Shown here piece by piece: positions 16,064 to 25,472 of a stretch of DNA of 64,000 bases; within the stretch, counting starts at the first letter, position 1; each line of letters begins with the position of its first letter. A program made the position numbers and the translations under genes. Origin of the DNA: Leifsonia shinshuensis (lineage in GTDB: Bacteria > Actinomycetota > Actinomycetes > Actinomycetales > Microbacteriaceae). Where the stretch lies: NCBI RefSeq assembly GCF_014217625.1, contig NZ_CP043641.1, positions 2,790,001 through 2,854,000 on the forward strand, given 5' to 3'. Under the pieces are notes generated by a model. The model searched no databases. It worked only from the letters and a program-made list of their open reading frames with translations, and was not told where the DNA came from.

Positions 16064-16948
16064 GTGCACAACCTCGGACTCCTCTTCGACGTCGACGGCC
16101 CGATCGCCAGCCCCGTCACCCGGACCATCGCCATCCGCAGCATCGTCACCGACCTGGTCGCGATGACCGCCGCCGGCGTGCCGATCGCGTTCATCACCGG
16201 CCGGTCGGGCGACTTCATCCGCAATCAGGTGGTCGCTCCGCTCTGCGACGCCGGCCTCGGCGACGCGCTGGAGTCGCACGGCGCCCGGATGTTCGGCGTG
16301 TTCGAGAAGGGCGGCGCGTGGGCGCCGATCACGGGTGACGGGATGGGTGAGGTCGCGGTCGACGCGTCGGTCGCGCTCCCCGACGCGGCGGTCGACGGCA
16401 TCCGCACGCTGGTCCGCGAGCGCTTCGCGGACACGATGTTCTTCGACGAGACGAAGCGCGCCATGATCTCGGTCGAGCAGCGCACCGACGTCGACTCGGA
16501 GACGTACCGGGAGGCCCAGTCCCGCTTCGAGGACGCCGCGTTCGACCTCCTGACCGGGCTCGGCCTCGGACTGCGCTACGGCAAGCGCGTCACCCCGTCC
16601 GCGTCCGGGGAGGTGCCGTTCCGGATCGACCCGACGATCATCTCCACCGACATCGAGTCCGTCCTGCTCGACAAGGACCGCGGCGCTCAGCGCGCGTTCG
16701 ACTACTTCGCCGAGCGCGGCCCGCTCCCCCACCGCTGGCGCTCGGTCGGCGACTCCCGCAGCGACTACAAGATGGCGGACTACGTCCACAGCACGGGCCG
16801 TGAGGTGGCCCACGTGGACGTGCGCCCGGCCGACGGCGTGCTGGAGCGGCCGTACGAGGTGATCACGATCGGCGACGCGGTGCACGACACCGCGGGTGCG
16901 GAGTTCCTGGCGCACTGGCGGCGCGAGCTGGGGCTGGACGCGGAGTAG
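16064..16948 (+). CDS. HAD-superfamily protein
   Basis: 294 aa. Motif I is [11 protein letters not shown] near residue 5, with FITGRSGDF (motif II-like) near 45 and [13 protein letters not shown] (motif IV) near 230. This fits a HAD phosphohydrolase of the Cof or trehalose-phosphatase-like type; the substrate is unknown. GTG 16064 follows GAGAAT (16053-16058) by five bases, suggesting leaderless translation. Convergent with the MOSC gene across a dyad repeat. Confidence 0.72.
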   Translation: MHNLGLLFDVDGPIASPVTRTIAIRSIVTDLVAMTAAGVPIAFITGRSGDFIRNQVVAPLCDAGLGDALESHGARMFGVFEKGGAWAPITGDGMGEVAVDASVALPDAAVDGIRTLVRERFADTMFFDETKRAMISVEQRTDVDSETYREAQSRFEDAAFDLLTGLGLGLRYGKRVTPSASGEVPFRIDPTIISTDIESVLLDKDRGAQRAFDYFAERGPLPHRWRSVGDSRSDYKMADYVHSTGREVAHVDVRPADGVLERPYEVITIGDAVHDTAGAEFLAHWRRELGLDAE

Positions 16949-16971
16949 GGGTCAGCGCCCGCCGAGGCGCC

Positions 16972-17072
16972 ATCGACAACGGAGGACATCGGGCGCGACA
17001 CGCCCGGACACAGCAGCGAACGGAGGAGGCTGCGGTCGAGGCGGGTCGGATGTCCTCCGTTGCAGCCGGACG
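16972..17072 (+). repeat. 84-bp dyad element, copy A (with flanks)
   Basis: Core 16978-17061: the arms AACGGAGGACATC and GATGTCCTCCGTT are perfect 13-base inverted repeats around 58 bases that contain an internal ACGGAGGAG. Similarity to copy B continues into both flanks (GC-purine-GCCGGACG on the right). It lies between the convergent HAD and MOSC genes, where it could act as a two-way terminator. Confidence 0.8.
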
Positions 17073-17079
17073 ACGCGGG

Positions 17080-17742
17080 CTACGCCGCGCGCCCGCGCAC
17101 CTTCGCAATCGACTCGCGCATCTCGCGGGCGAGCTCCAGGGCCCCGGCCTCCTTCGCCGCCACGAGCGCGTCCGCCTGGTCGGCGTCCGCGCCCGTGAAC
17201 CACGACGCGATCGTCACACCGTGGCCCGGCCGCCGCACGACCTCCACGGCGTCGCCCGCACCGACCGTCCCGGCGTGCACGATGGACAGGTACGCGCCGA
17301 CGCGCCCCGCCTCCGTGAACCGGCGCACCCACTGCGGCTCCTTCATCCGGCGCTGGAACGTCGCGCACGGCGTCCGCGGGCAGGTGACCTCGACCACCAG
17401 CTTGTCGCCGATCCGCCAGCGCTCGCCGATCTCGGCGCCGTCCACGTCCAGGCCGGCGGTGCGCAGGTTCTCGCCGAAGAGTCCGGGTGGGATGGGCCTC
17501 CCGAGCTCGGCCGCCCAGTAGTCGGCGGCCTCGTCCGCGTAGGCGTAGAGGGCCTTCGTGGAGCCGCCGTGATGCTTGCGGTCGGCCTGCACGTCGCCGT
17601 AGAGGCCGAGCGTGCGGACCTTCAGCCGCGACTCCACAGGCTGTTTGTCGATCGCCGTCACGCCGACGTTGCCGGCGTCCGGCCGCAACTGCGCGACGCG
17701 GCACACCGCGAGGATCCGCGCCCCGCCCTCCCGAACCGTCAT
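17080..17742 (-). CDS. MOSC-domain protein
   Basis: 220 aa. The MOSC (molybdenum cofactor sulfurase C-terminal) domain covers most of the protein: GLYGDVQADRKHHGG, LFGENLRTAGLDV, VTCPRTPCATF with the conserved Cys, and VGAYLSIVHAGTVGAGDAVEV. Related proteins (YiiM-like) detoxify N-hydroxylated bases or handle molybdopterin sulfur; the exact role is unknown. CATACT (17750-17755) stands seven bases before the ATG, and the spacer itself reads GGAGGG. The gene is bracketed by two inverted copies of an 84-bp repeat. Confidence 0.88.
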   Translation of the reverse strand: MTVREGGARILAVCRVAQLRPDAGNVGVTAIDKQPVESRLKVRTLGLYGDVQADRKHHGGSTKALYAYADEAADYWAAELGRPIPPGLFGENLRTAGLDVDGAEIGERWRIGDKLVVEVTCPRTPCATFQRRMKEPQWVRRFTEAGRVGAYLSIVHAGTVGAGDAVEVVRRPGHGVTIASWFTGADADQADALVAAKEAGALELAREMRESIAKVRGRAA

Positions 17743-17798
17743 GCCCTCCAGTATGCCGGGCACCGGGCCACCCCGCCCCACTCCCGGCTCAAGCGGTC

Positions 17799-17899
17799 CG
17801 TCCGGCCGCAACGGAGGACATCCAACCGCCCCCTCCCGCGAACTCCTCCGTACACTGCCGCACGCCGGCGCGTCGCCCCCGATGTCCTCCGTTACCGAC
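17799..17899 (-). repeat. 84-bp dyad element, copy B (inverted relative to A)
   Basis: Core 17810-17893. Read on the minus strand it aligns with copy A base for base over all 84 positions with no gap: identical 13-base arms, a shared GGCGACxCGCC-like inner left part and a central ACGGAGGAG. It lies between the 3' end of the peptide transporter gene and the start of the MOSC gene. Confidence 0.8.
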
Positions 17900-17924
17900 G
17901 CCGCCCGACCCCGCCCGTCGCCGC

Positions 17925-19451
17925 CTACCGCACCCCGCGCATCATCCGCAGCACCCACGGACTCATCAGCGCCAGGATCACGCCGATCACCACCGCGACT
18001 CCGCCGATCACCCCGAAGTAGATGCCCTCCGTCGCCGGCGAGTACAGCTTCGCCAGCTGCCCCGACATCGCCGTCCCGAGTGCCACCGAGAGGAAGTACA
18101 GCGCGACCATCTGCGCCTGGAACGCGTGCGGCGCCAGCTTCGTCGACGCCGACAGGCCGACGGGCGAGATCAGCAGCTCCGCGATCGTGAACACGAGCAG
18201 GATGCCCACCATCGCGAGCAGCGGCGTGCTGTTCTCGCCGCCTCCCGCCCAGAACAGGAACAGGAAGAACGCGAGGCCCATCACGACCGTCCCGGCCGCG
18301 AACTTGAGCGGCGTCGACGGCTGCTTGTCGCCCCACTTGGTCCAGATCGCCGCGAACACGCCGGACAGGATGATGATGAAGATCGGGTTGATGGACTGCA
18401 CCCACGACACCGGGAACTCCCACCCGAACAACATCCGGTCGAGCCGCTTGTCCGAGTAGATCGTCACCACGGTGAACTGCTGCTGGTACAGCGACCAGAA
18501 CGCGGCGTTCGTGATGAAGAGCGGGATGAAGGCGACGATCCGGCTGCGCTCGGTACCGCTCAACAGCTTCGAACTGAGGATGACGACGAAGTACGCGATC
18601 GCCGCCACGATGGTGATGCCGATCACCCAGAGGGCGAGGTTGATCGCGTTGATGACCCCGGTCAGGACGAGGGCGAGGATGACGATCACCCCGGCGACGG
18701 CGATCCCGATCACCAGCGGCAGCCGCGTGCGCGGCAGCGGGTGAGGCACCTCGCGGGCGAGGTCCGGGAGGCGCTTGCGGCCGAGCGAGTACTGGATGAG
18801 GCCGATGGCCATCCCGACCGCGGCGAGCCCGAAGCCCCAGTGGAAGCCGAGCGTCGACTGCAGCAGCCCGGTCAGCAGCGGACCGAAGAACGCGCCGAGG
18901 TTGATGCCGAGGTAGAAGAGCGAGAACCCGGCGTCGCGCCGCGAGTCATGCTCGTCGTAGAGCGTCCCGACGATGCGCGTCGCGTTCGCCTTCAGGCCAC
19001 CGCTTCCGACGGCGACGAACAGAAGGCCGACGATCACCCCTGCGAAACTGGGCAGCAACGCGAGCGAGATGTGCCCCGCCATGATGACGACCGCACTCCA
19101 GAACAGCACCCGCTCCGACCCGAACAGCCGGTCCGCCAGCCACGCGCCGAGGATCGTGGACAGGTACACCGCGCCGCCGTACGCGCCGACGATTCCGGCG
19201 GCGGTCGCCTGGTCGACGCCGAGTCCGCCCTTCTCCGCGCTGTAGTAGAGGTAGATGAGGAGGATGCCCTGCATCCCGTAGAACGAGAACCGCTCCCACA
19301 TCTCCACCCCGAAGATGTTGGCGAGCGAGCGCGGCTGCCCGAAGAATCCGTGACTCGCGTCGGTGGGGGCGGTCGCTGTGGCGGCGGCAGGCGAGGCGCC
19401 ACCCTCCACGTCTTCGCCTTCAGGGCCGTTGGATCTGCCGGTGTCGGTCAT
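17925..19451 (-). CDS. POT/PTR2-family proton-dependent oligopeptide transporter
   Basis: 508 aa, 12-14 transmembrane segments. A 40-residue polar Ala/Thr-rich N-terminus leads to VEMWERFSFYGMQGILL (helix 1 signature) and GSGGLKAN (loop 4-5), features of proton-coupled di- and tripeptide symporters. ATG 19451 is preceded at 10 nt by GGGAG; an ATG three codons upstream has no such spacing. A lone gene, with rocD upstream on the same strand behind a terminator. Confidence 0.92.
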   Translation of the reverse strand: MTDTGRSNGPEGEDVEGGASPAAATATAPTDASHGFFGQPRSLANIFGVEMWERFSFYGMQGILLIYLYYSAEKGGLGVDQATAAGIVGAYGGAVYLSTILGAWLADRLFGSERVLFWSAVVIMAGHISLALLPSFAGVIVGLLFVAVGSGGLKANATRIVGTLYDEHDSRRDAGFSLFYLGINLGAFFGPLLTGLLQSTLGFHWGFGLAAVGMAIGLIQYSLGRKRLPDLAREVPHPLPRTRLPLVIGIAVAGVIVILALVLTGVINAINLALWVIGITIVAAIAYFVVILSSKLLSGTERSRIVAFIPLFITNAAFWSLYQQQFTVVTIYSDKRLDRMLFGWEFPVSWVQSINPIFIIILSGVFAAIWTKWGDKQPSTPLKFAAGTVVMGLAFFLFLFWAGGGENSTPLLAMVGILLVFTIAELLISPVGLSASTKLAPHAFQAQMVALYFLSVALGTAMSGQLAKLYSPATEGIYFGVIGGVAVVIGVILALMSPWVLRMMRGVR

Positions 19452-19603
19452 GGCGCCCATGCTCCCACTCGGCGCGGCGGAGGTGAACGCCCGGTTGATT
19501 GGAATACAAATTTCGCGGGTAAGACGCTGGCGAGTCAGCTGCCGAGCGAGCTCCGCTCGGCGGGGCACGGCATCATTCGACGGCCTTCCGAATGGTCGCA
19601 TAA

Positions 19604-19632
19604 CGAAACAGGGGCCCCTTACGAGGCCCCGT
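19604..19632 (-). terminator. Rho-independent terminator after rocD
   Basis: On the minus strand GGGGCC (19625-19630) and GGCCCC (19611-19616) form a stem, followed by a T-rich run TGTTTCGTT. It lies 76 bases after the rocD stop. The 256 bases between rocD and the transporter start hold no gene; a second short dyad (CCGAGCG/CGCTCGG) is near 19543-19561. Confidence 0.65.
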
Positions 19633-19707
19633 ACCCGGTAGCCGAAGCATCCGGGGGAGTACCCCAACTATACCCATCCCGGCCAAGAATCTGAAACAGA
19701 AATTCCG

Positions 19708-20970
19708 TCACCGCTCCCCCAACTCCCGCAACACCTCCGCCAGCTGCTCCACCGCCCAGTCGAGATCCCCCGGCTCGACCACGATCGGCGGCGCCAGCCG
19801 GATGGTCGAACCGCGGGTGTCTTTCGCGAGCACTCCGCGCTCCATCAGCAGCTCGCACACCTCGCGGCCGGTCGCCAGCGCGGGCTCGATGTCGATGCCC
19901 GCCCAGAGGCCCGCGCCGCGCACCTCCCGCACGCCGTGGCCGATCAGCCGGGCGAGGTCGCCGTGGAGGCGGCGGCCGAGGAGTTCGGCGCGTTCCTGCG
20001 GCTCGCCGGTCGCGCACAGGGCGACGACCGCGCGCCCGACCGCCGCCGCCAACGGGTTGCCGCCGAACGTCGACCCGTGCTCGCCGGGACGGAGGACGCC
20101 GAGCACGTCGCGATCGCCGACGACCGCCGACACCGGGACGATCCCGCCGCCGAGCGCCTTGCCGAGGAGGTAGAGATCCGGCACGACCCCGACCAGGTCG
20201 CACGCGAAGGTGGCGCCGACCCGGCCGAGGCCCGACTGGATCTCGTCGGCCACCATCAGCACGCGCCGCTCGTCGCAGAGCGCACGCAGCTCCGGGAGGA
20301 ACGACGGCGGTGGCACGATGATCCCCGCCTCGCCCTGGATGGGCTCCACGAGCACGGCGACCGTGTCCCCGTCGATCGCCTCCGCGACCGCCGAGGCGTC
20401 CCCGTACGGGACGGTCCGGAACCCCGGCGTGTACGGCCCGAACCCCTCCCGCGCGTCCGGGTCGTCGGAGAAGCTCACGATCGTCGTGGTCCGGCCGTGG
20501 AAGTTGCCCGCCATCACGATGATGTTCGCGCGCCCGTCCTGAACGCCTTTCACGCGGTAGCCCCACGCCCGCGACACCTTGATCGCGGTCTCGACGGCCT
20601 CCGCGCCGGTGTTCATCGGCAGGACCATGTCCTTGCCGGCGAGCGTCGCGAGCTCGGTGACGAAGGGGCCGAGCTGGTCGTTGTGGAACGCGCGGCTGGT
20701 CAGCGTGATCCGGTCGAGCTGCGCTCGCGCCGCGTCGAGGAGCACCGGGTTGGAGTGGCCGAAGTTGACGGCGGAGTACGCGGCCAGGCAGTCCAGGTAA
20801 CGACGGCCGTCGATATCGGTGACCCACGCGCCCTGGCCTTCGGCGATGACGACCGGGAGCGGGTGATAGTTGTGCGCCGCGTGCTCGTCCTCGAGCGCGA
20901 TCGCCTGGGCTTGGCGCTCGGTCGGCGCGGGCGTCGACGGGTGAATGCTGTGGGCGACGGTATCGGTCAC
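19708..20970 (-). CDS. rocD: Ornithine-oxo-acid transaminase
   Basis: 420 aa, class III PLP aminotransferase converting ornithine and 2-oxoglutarate to glutamate semialdehyde and glutamate. YLDCLAAYSAVNFGHSNP and MNTGAEAVETAIKVSR match ornithine aminotransferases; ADEIQSGLGRVG and LLGKALGGG (PLP lysine) follow. GTG start at 20970 behind AGAGAGGA. It is divergent from an Lrp-type regulator, a usual arrangement for arginine/ornithine catabolic genes. Its product enters the proline route handled by the PutA encoded further right. Confidence 0.93.
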   Translation of the reverse strand: MTDTVAHSIHPSTPAPTERQAQAIALEDEHAAHNYHPLPVVIAEGQGAWVTDIDGRRYLDCLAAYSAVNFGHSNPVLLDAARAQLDRITLTSRAFHNDQLGPFVTELATLAGKDMVLPMNTGAEAVETAIKVSRAWGYRVKGVQDGRANIIVMAGNFHGRTTTIVSFSDDPDAREGFGPYTPGFRTVPYGDASAVAEAIDGDTVAVLVEPIQGEAGIIVPPPSFLPELRALCDERRVLMVADEIQSGLGRVGATFACDLVGVVPDLYLLGKALGGGIVPVSAVVGDRDVLGVLRPGEHGSTFGGNPLAAAVGRAVVALCATGEPQERAELLGRRLHGDLARLIGHGVREVRGAGLWAGIDIEPALATGREVCELLMERGVLAKDTRGSTIRLAPPIVVEPGDLDWAVEQLAEVLRELGER

Positions 20971-21113
20971 GGTCGTCCTCTCTGGGTGAGCCGACGGGGT
21001 GAGCCGGCCGGGTCATCGTCGGTGATGGCGCCGAAGCTCGGAGCTATCCTCACACGCGCATGTCAGCGATTGGCTGCGTCTTCGCGCACGAAATCGCCGA
21101 TACCATCCGAGAA

Positions 21114-21237
21114 GCGCAACGTCCGTGCGCGCTCCGGAGGGCTCACGCAACCCGCGACACCCTCGCGCTCATCCGTTGCGCCCTCGCGCACGATTCCCGC
21201 GTCACGTTCACCTCCGCGCAACGATCCACCGTATGCT
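21114..21237 (+). promoter_or_regulatory. Lrp-gene promoter with repeated GCGCAACG boxes
   Basis: TTCACC (21208-21213) and TATGCT (21232-21237) at 18-nt spacing precede the regulator GTG by six bases. GCGCAACG occurs at 21114-21121 and 21216-21223 and its complement CGTTGCGC at 21174-21181. Such phased, two-orientation boxes are what an autoregulating Lrp protein might bind. The 273-base rocD-lrp gap holds nothing else I recognise. Confidence 0.45.
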
Positions 21238-21243
21238 TGCGCC

Positions 21244-21681
21244 GTGGACAACCTCGATCGCAGCATCCTCGACCTGCTCCGTCAGAACGCGCGCGCCGGC
21301 TACGGCGACATCGGCGGGGTCGTCGGTCTGTCCGCCTCCGCGGTGAAGCGCCGGGTCGACAAGCTGGTCGCCGACGGCGTCATCCGCGGCTTCACCATCC
21401 AGGTGGACCCGGCCATCGACGGGATGAGCACCGAGGCGTACGTCGAACTGTTCTGCCGCGGCACCGTCTCACCCGAGGAGCTGCTGCGCATCCTCTCCGC
21501 CGTCCCCGAGGTCGTCGACGCCGGAACCGTCACCGGCAGCGCCGACGCGATCGTCCACATCCGCTCGCGCGACATCCCGAGCCTGGAGGCCGCGCTCGAG
21601 AAGGTGCGCCTGGCCCCGAACGTCGACCACACCCGCAGCGCGATCGTCCTCTCCCGGCTCATCAACCGCGGCAACAGCTGA
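21244..21681 (+). CDS. Lrp/AsnC-family transcriptional regulator
   Basis: 145 aa. N-terminal HTH (DNLDRSILDLLRQNARAGYG, then LSASAVKRRVDKLVADGVI) and a C-terminal RAM ligand domain. The GTG start is six bases after TATGCT, so it is probably leaderless. Placed head to head with rocD, it most likely controls ornithine or arginine breakdown, and probably itself. Confidence 0.92.
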   Translation: MDNLDRSILDLLRQNARAGYGDIGGVVGLSASAVKRRVDKLVADGVIRGFTIQVDPAIDGMSTEAYVELFCRGTVSPEELLRILSAVPEVVDAGTVTGSADAIVHIRSRDIPSLEAALEKVRLAPNVDHTRSAIVLSRLINRGNS

Positions 21682-21730
21682 CGTCGCGAATCTTCTATCC
21701 CCGGCGAGCCACCGGGTGGATGCTGTCCCC

Positions 21731-22165
21731 ATGACCACGACAGCACGAGCGACAATCCACGTCGACGTCCCGCGCGCCGACGTCTGGCGCGCCATCACGG
21801 ACCCGGACACGATCGCGCGCTACCTGTTCGGCAGCCGCGTCGAGACCGACTGGCAGGAGGGCAGCCCGATCGTCTACCGCGGCGAGTGGGAAGGCAAGCC
21901 CTACGAGGACAAGGGCACGATCCTGGAGGTCGTCCCCGGCGAGCGCCTCGTCTCCAGCTACTACAGCCCGCTCAGCGGCAAGCCGGACGTGCCGGAGAGC
22001 TACCAGACGGTCTCCTACCTGCTCGCCGACGACGGCGCCGGCGGCGACGGCACCGAGGTGACCATCACCCAGGACGGCTGCGCCGACGACGCGGAGGCCG
22101 AGCGGATGAGCGAGAACTGGGGCATGACGCTGGGCTCGCTCAAGTCGGTGGTGGAGGAAACCTGA
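21731..22165 (+). CDS. SRPBCC (AHSA1-like) protein
   Basis: 144 aa, START/Bet v1-type fold: ATIHVDVPRADVWRAITDPD at the N-terminus, VYRGEWEGKPYEDKGTI in the middle, and the C-terminal helix MSENWGMTLGSLKSVVEE. Binds an unknown hydrophobic ligand. GATGCT (21719-21724) ends six bases before the ATG. Upstream of, but not obviously linked to, the two-component genes. Confidence 0.85.
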   Translation: MTTTARATIHVDVPRADVWRAITDPDTIARYLFGSRVETDWQEGSPIVYRGEWEGKPYEDKGTILEVVPGERLVSSYYSPLSGKPDVPESYQTVSYLLADDGAGGDGTEVTITQDGCADDAEAERMSENWGMTLGSLKSVVEET

Positions 22166-22254
22166 CGACCGTTCTGCGAGAACATTCAGCGGACGTCAAG
22201 CCGCCGACCCCCCGATCCGAGCGCTACCACGGCGATCAGTGGCACGATGGGCGC

Positions 22255-22986
22255 ATGAAGCTGCTCGTTGTCGAAGACGATCCGGACATGGGAGGCCTCG
22301 TCGAGCGAGGTCTCGCCGCCGAAGGATACGACGTCACCCTGGTCACCAACGGCGTCGACGCCCTCATCGCGCTGCGCGGGGACACCTTCTCGGCCGCCGC
22401 GATCGACGTCATGCTGCCCGGGATGAGCGGCTTCGAGCTGTGCAGGCACATCCGCGAGGCCGCCAACCCGATGCCGATCCTGCTCCTCACCGCGCGTGAC
22501 GCGATCGAGGACCGCGTGCACGGCCTCGACTCGGGCGCCGACGACTACCTCACCAAGCCGTTCGCCTTCGCCGAGCTGGCCGCGCGCGTGCGTGCGCTGC
22601 TCCGTCGCGAGCCGAGCGGGATGCGGCCGCAGGTCAGCGTCGGCCGCCTCACGATCGACTCGCACGAGCACCAGGCGCTGGTGTCCGGGCACGAGATGCC
22701 GCTCAGCCGCCGGGAGTTCACCCTGCTGCGACTGTTCGCGACGAACCCCGACAAGACCCTGTCGCGCGCCGACATCCTCGAGTCGGTGTGGGGCACGACG
22801 GACAACATCGGCACCAACGTCATCGACCAGTACGTCTCGTACCTCCGCAAGAAGCTGGACCTCGCCGGGGCAGGCCTGTCCATCGTGACCGAGCGCGGCC
22901 GCGGCTACCGGCTGGACGCGAAGAACGCGCTGGAGTCGAAGGCCGACAAGCAGGCCGACGCGAAGACGGAGACGCCGGCGCCGTGA
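22255..22986 (+). CDS. OmpR-family response regulator
   Basis: 243 aa. Receiver domain with acidic pocket VVEDDPD, phosphoacceptor Asp in IDVMLPGMSG and Lys in YLTKPF; OmpR winged-helix DNA-binding domain from about residue 125 (SRREFTLLRLFATNP, ending RGRGYRLD); charged C-terminal tail. CACGAT (22243-22248) stands six bases before the ATG. The stop overlaps the kinase start as GTGA. The signal sensed is unknown. Confidence 0.95.
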   Translation: MKLLVVEDDPDMGGLVERGLAAEGYDVTLVTNGVDALIALRGDTFSAAAIDVMLPGMSGFELCRHIREAANPMPILLLTARDAIEDRVHGLDSGADDYLTKPFAFAELAARVRALLRREPSGMRPQVSVGRLTIDSHEHQALVSGHEMPLSRREFTLLRLFATNPDKTLSRADILESVWGTTDNIGTNVIDQYVSYLRKKLDLAGAGLSIVTERGRGYRLDAKNALESKADKQADAKTETPAP

Positions 22987-24488
22987 CCTGGCTGCGGCGC
23001 CTGTCGATCACCGCGCGCATCACGATCGGCAGCCTCATCGTCGCCACCCTGTTCGGCCTGGTCGCGGTGGTCGTCATCCGGGTGGGAGTGTCCTCCATCC
23101 TCCACAACGCGACCGTCACCCTCCTCAACAACGACGTCACCGCACCCGCCGCGTCGGTGCTGGCGAACCCGTCCGGGCCGTTCGACCTGCCCGGCGGCGG
23201 ACAGGAGCTGGGCATCGTCGACGTGAACGGCGTCATCCTCGACTCCACACTCCCGACAGCGCTGGAGAACCGGATCGACCACCTGCTGTCGTTCCCGCAG
23301 TCCGCGACGACGGTTCAGGTCGGCGACGACACCTACGAGGTGCTCGTGAAGCCCGTGGTCACCAAGCGCGGGACGATGCACGTCGTCGCCGCGCGCAACG
23401 ACGAGACGACCTCGCTCGTCCTCGACCGTCTCACCCTCGCTCTGCTGATCGGCGCCGGTGTGCTCATCCTCGGCTTCGGCGCCGCGTCCTGGTTGCTGGC
23501 GCGCACGGCGCTCAGACCGGTCAGCCGGATGCGCGAACAGGCCGACCGGATCGCCGGCGGCGAGCCCACGGGGACCGGCGCCGACACGGGCCTGCTGACC
23601 GTCGGTCCCGCGCAGGACGAGCTGTCCGAGCTGGCGACGACCCTGAACGATCTGATCCGCCGGCTGCGGGCGTCCGCCGACCGCGAGCGGCAGATGGTGT
23701 CGGACGCCAGCCACGAGCTCCGGACTCCGCTGGCCGTGCTGCGCGGACAGCTGGAGCTGGCCGAGCTGGACGCGGGTGACGCCGACGCGCTCCTCGACGA
23801 CATCCGCTCCTCGCATTCGACCGCGCTGCGGCTGGGGACGCTCGCCAACAACCTGCTGGAGCTGTCCCGCATCGAGGCGGGCCCGTCGAGCGGCCGCATC
23901 GACTGGCGGACGCTGGTGGACGAGCTGACCGACGCGATCGACCGCGCGCGCCTGCTGGTCAGCAGCGGCGAGGACGACCAGTCGATATCGGTGGACTTCG
24001 AGTACGACCCCAAGCGGCGGCCCGGCGCGGACGCCCGGGTCGCGCTGTCGCCGACCGACTTCGGGCGCATCCTGGACAACCTCCTCGGCAACGCGATCAC
24101 CGCGATCCGCAGCCGCGACGCCCGCTCGGACACGGGTCCGGTGCCGCGACCGGGAGACGCCGGACTGGTCGAGGTCAAGCCCGTGGAGCCCCGTCCACTC
24201 GGGCTGGAGGACGTCGTCAGTGCGGCCTTGCACGTGGAGCCGGAGTGGGTCGTGCTGACGGTCCACGACTCGGGGCCTGGCATGCCGGAGGAGTTCATCC
24301 CGGTGGCCCTGGACCGCTTCACCCGCGCCGACGGAGCCCGCACGACCTCCCGCGCCGGCGGTGGCGGCGGTCTCGGCCTGGCGATCGTGGCGGCGCTGGC
24401 CGGCGCGGCGGGAGGCTCGGTCCAGCTCGCGAACGCGCCGACCGGCGGCCTCGTGGTGACGGTGCGGCTGCCGCTCGTCCGGGTGTGA
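22983..24488 (+). CDS. Membrane sensor histidine kinase
   Basis: 501 aa. Two membrane spans (about 12-34 and 152-174) flank an extracytoplasmic domain of some 115 residues; then HAMP (ALRPVSRMREQADRIAGGE), HisKA with SDASHELRTPL, and an ATPase domain with NLLGNAITAI, DSGPGMP and GGGGLGLAIV. The linker between the N and G boxes is long and Pro/Arg-rich. Coupled to the response regulator by a 4-base GTGA overlap, so they are a cognate pair. Confidence 0.95.
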   Translation: MTWLRRLSITARITIGSLIVATLFGLVAVVVIRVGVSSILHNATVTLLNNDVTAPAASVLANPSGPFDLPGGGQELGIVDVNGVILDSTLPTALENRIDHLLSFPQSATTVQVGDDTYEVLVKPVVTKRGTMHVVAARNDETTSLVLDRLTLALLIGAGVLILGFGAASWLLARTALRPVSRMREQADRIAGGEPTGTGADTGLLTVGPAQDELSELATTLNDLIRRLRASADRERQMVSDASHELRTPLAVLRGQLELAELDAGDADALLDDIRSSHSTALRLGTLANNLLELSRIEAGPSSGRIDWRTLVDELTDAIDRARLLVSSGEDDQSISVDFEYDPKRRPGADARVALSPTDFGRILDNLLGNAITAIRSRDARSDTGPVPRPGDAGLVEVKPVEPRPLGLEDVVSAALHVEPEWVVLTVHDSGPGMPEEFIPVALDRFTRADGARTTSRAGGGGGLGLAIVAALAGAAGGSVQLANAPTGGLVVTVRLPLVRV

Positions 24489-24554
24489 GGGTCGGGCTCC
24501 AGGTTGCGGTGAGGTCTCTCGCCCGGCGGTGAGTCAGGGGCGGCCGCGGCCGCC

Positions 24555-25403
24555 TCAGTGCCCGGTGTGGTCCGAGTCCACTCCAGCGTCCGGGCCCTCG
24601 TCCAGGCTGTCGATCGCGGCCAGGTCGCCGGCGTCGAGCTCGAAGTCGAAGACCGCGAGGTTCTGCGCCATCCGCTCAGGGTTGCGCGACTTCGGGATGG
24701 CGACGAGGCCGTTCTGCACGTGCCAGCGGAGCACGATCTGGCCCACCGCGCGGTCGTGCTTCGCCGCGACCTCGGCCAGCACCGGCTCCGTGAGCAGGTC
24801 GCCGGAGCCGCCGATCGGGCTCCACGACTCGGTCACGATGCCGTGCTCGGCTCCGTACGCGCGCTGCTCGCGGCGCTGGATGGCCGGGCTGAGCTGGATC
24901 TGGTTGACCGCCGGCGTCACCCCGGTCTCCGCGATCAGGCGGTCGATGTGGGCCGGCTTGAAGTTGGAGACGCCGATCGCGCGCGCTTTCCCGCTCTCCT
25001 GGAGGCGGATGAAGGTCTCCCAGGTGGAGACGAACCGGTCGCGCGCGGGGAGCGGCCAGTGGATGAGCAGCAGGTCGACGTAGTCGAGCCCGAGCCGTTC
25101 GAGGCTCGCGTCGAGCCCGGCGACGGCGCGGTCGTCGCCCTGGTAGCCGCCATCGAGCTTGGTCGTGACGAACCACTCCTCGCGGGCGAGCCCGCTGCCG
25201 CGCACGCCGCGGCCGACGCCGGTCTCGTTGCCGTACTTGGCCGCGGTGTCGACGTGCCGGTAGCCGGCCTCCGCCGCGGCGACGACGGCCCGTTCGACCT
25301 CGGCGTCGTCGAGCGGCCAGGTCCCGAGGCCGAGCTGCGGGATGTCGGTCCCCGAGTTGAGTCTGATCGCGGGCACGGCGGTGGTGGGCGAGTTCTCGGT
25401 CAT
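24555..25403 (-). CDS. Aldo/keto reductase (2,5-diketo-D-gluconate reductase type)
   Basis: 282 aa, AKR5-like: GTDIPQLGLGTWPL, YRHVDTAAKYGNE (Asp, Tyr), TTKLDG (Lys), LIHWPLP (His), GVSNFKP and IPKSRNPERM. Reduces small aldehydes or ketones with NADPH; natural substrate unknown. TACTCT (25411-25416) lies seven bases before the ATG. The 66 bases between it and the kinase gene hold no feature. Confidence 0.92.
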   Translation of the reverse strand: MTENSPTTAVPAIRLNSGTDIPQLGLGTWPLDDAEVERAVVAAAEAGYRHVDTAAKYGNETGVGRGVRGSGLAREEWFVTTKLDGGYQGDDRAVAGLDASLERLGLDYVDLLLIHWPLPARDRFVSTWETFIRLQESGKARAIGVSNFKPAHIDRLIAETGVTPAVNQIQLSPAIQRREQRAYGAEHGIVTESWSPIGGSGDLLTEPVLAEVAAKHDRAVGQIVLRWHVQNGLVAIPKSRNPERMAQNLAVFDFELDAGDLAAIDSLDEGPDAGVDSDHTGH

Positions 25404-25472
25404 GCGTCTCAGAGTAGCCCCGGCAGATATGGCGTAGCCCCGGGTAAGGTGGCGCTCATCGGAAGGAGTGCC

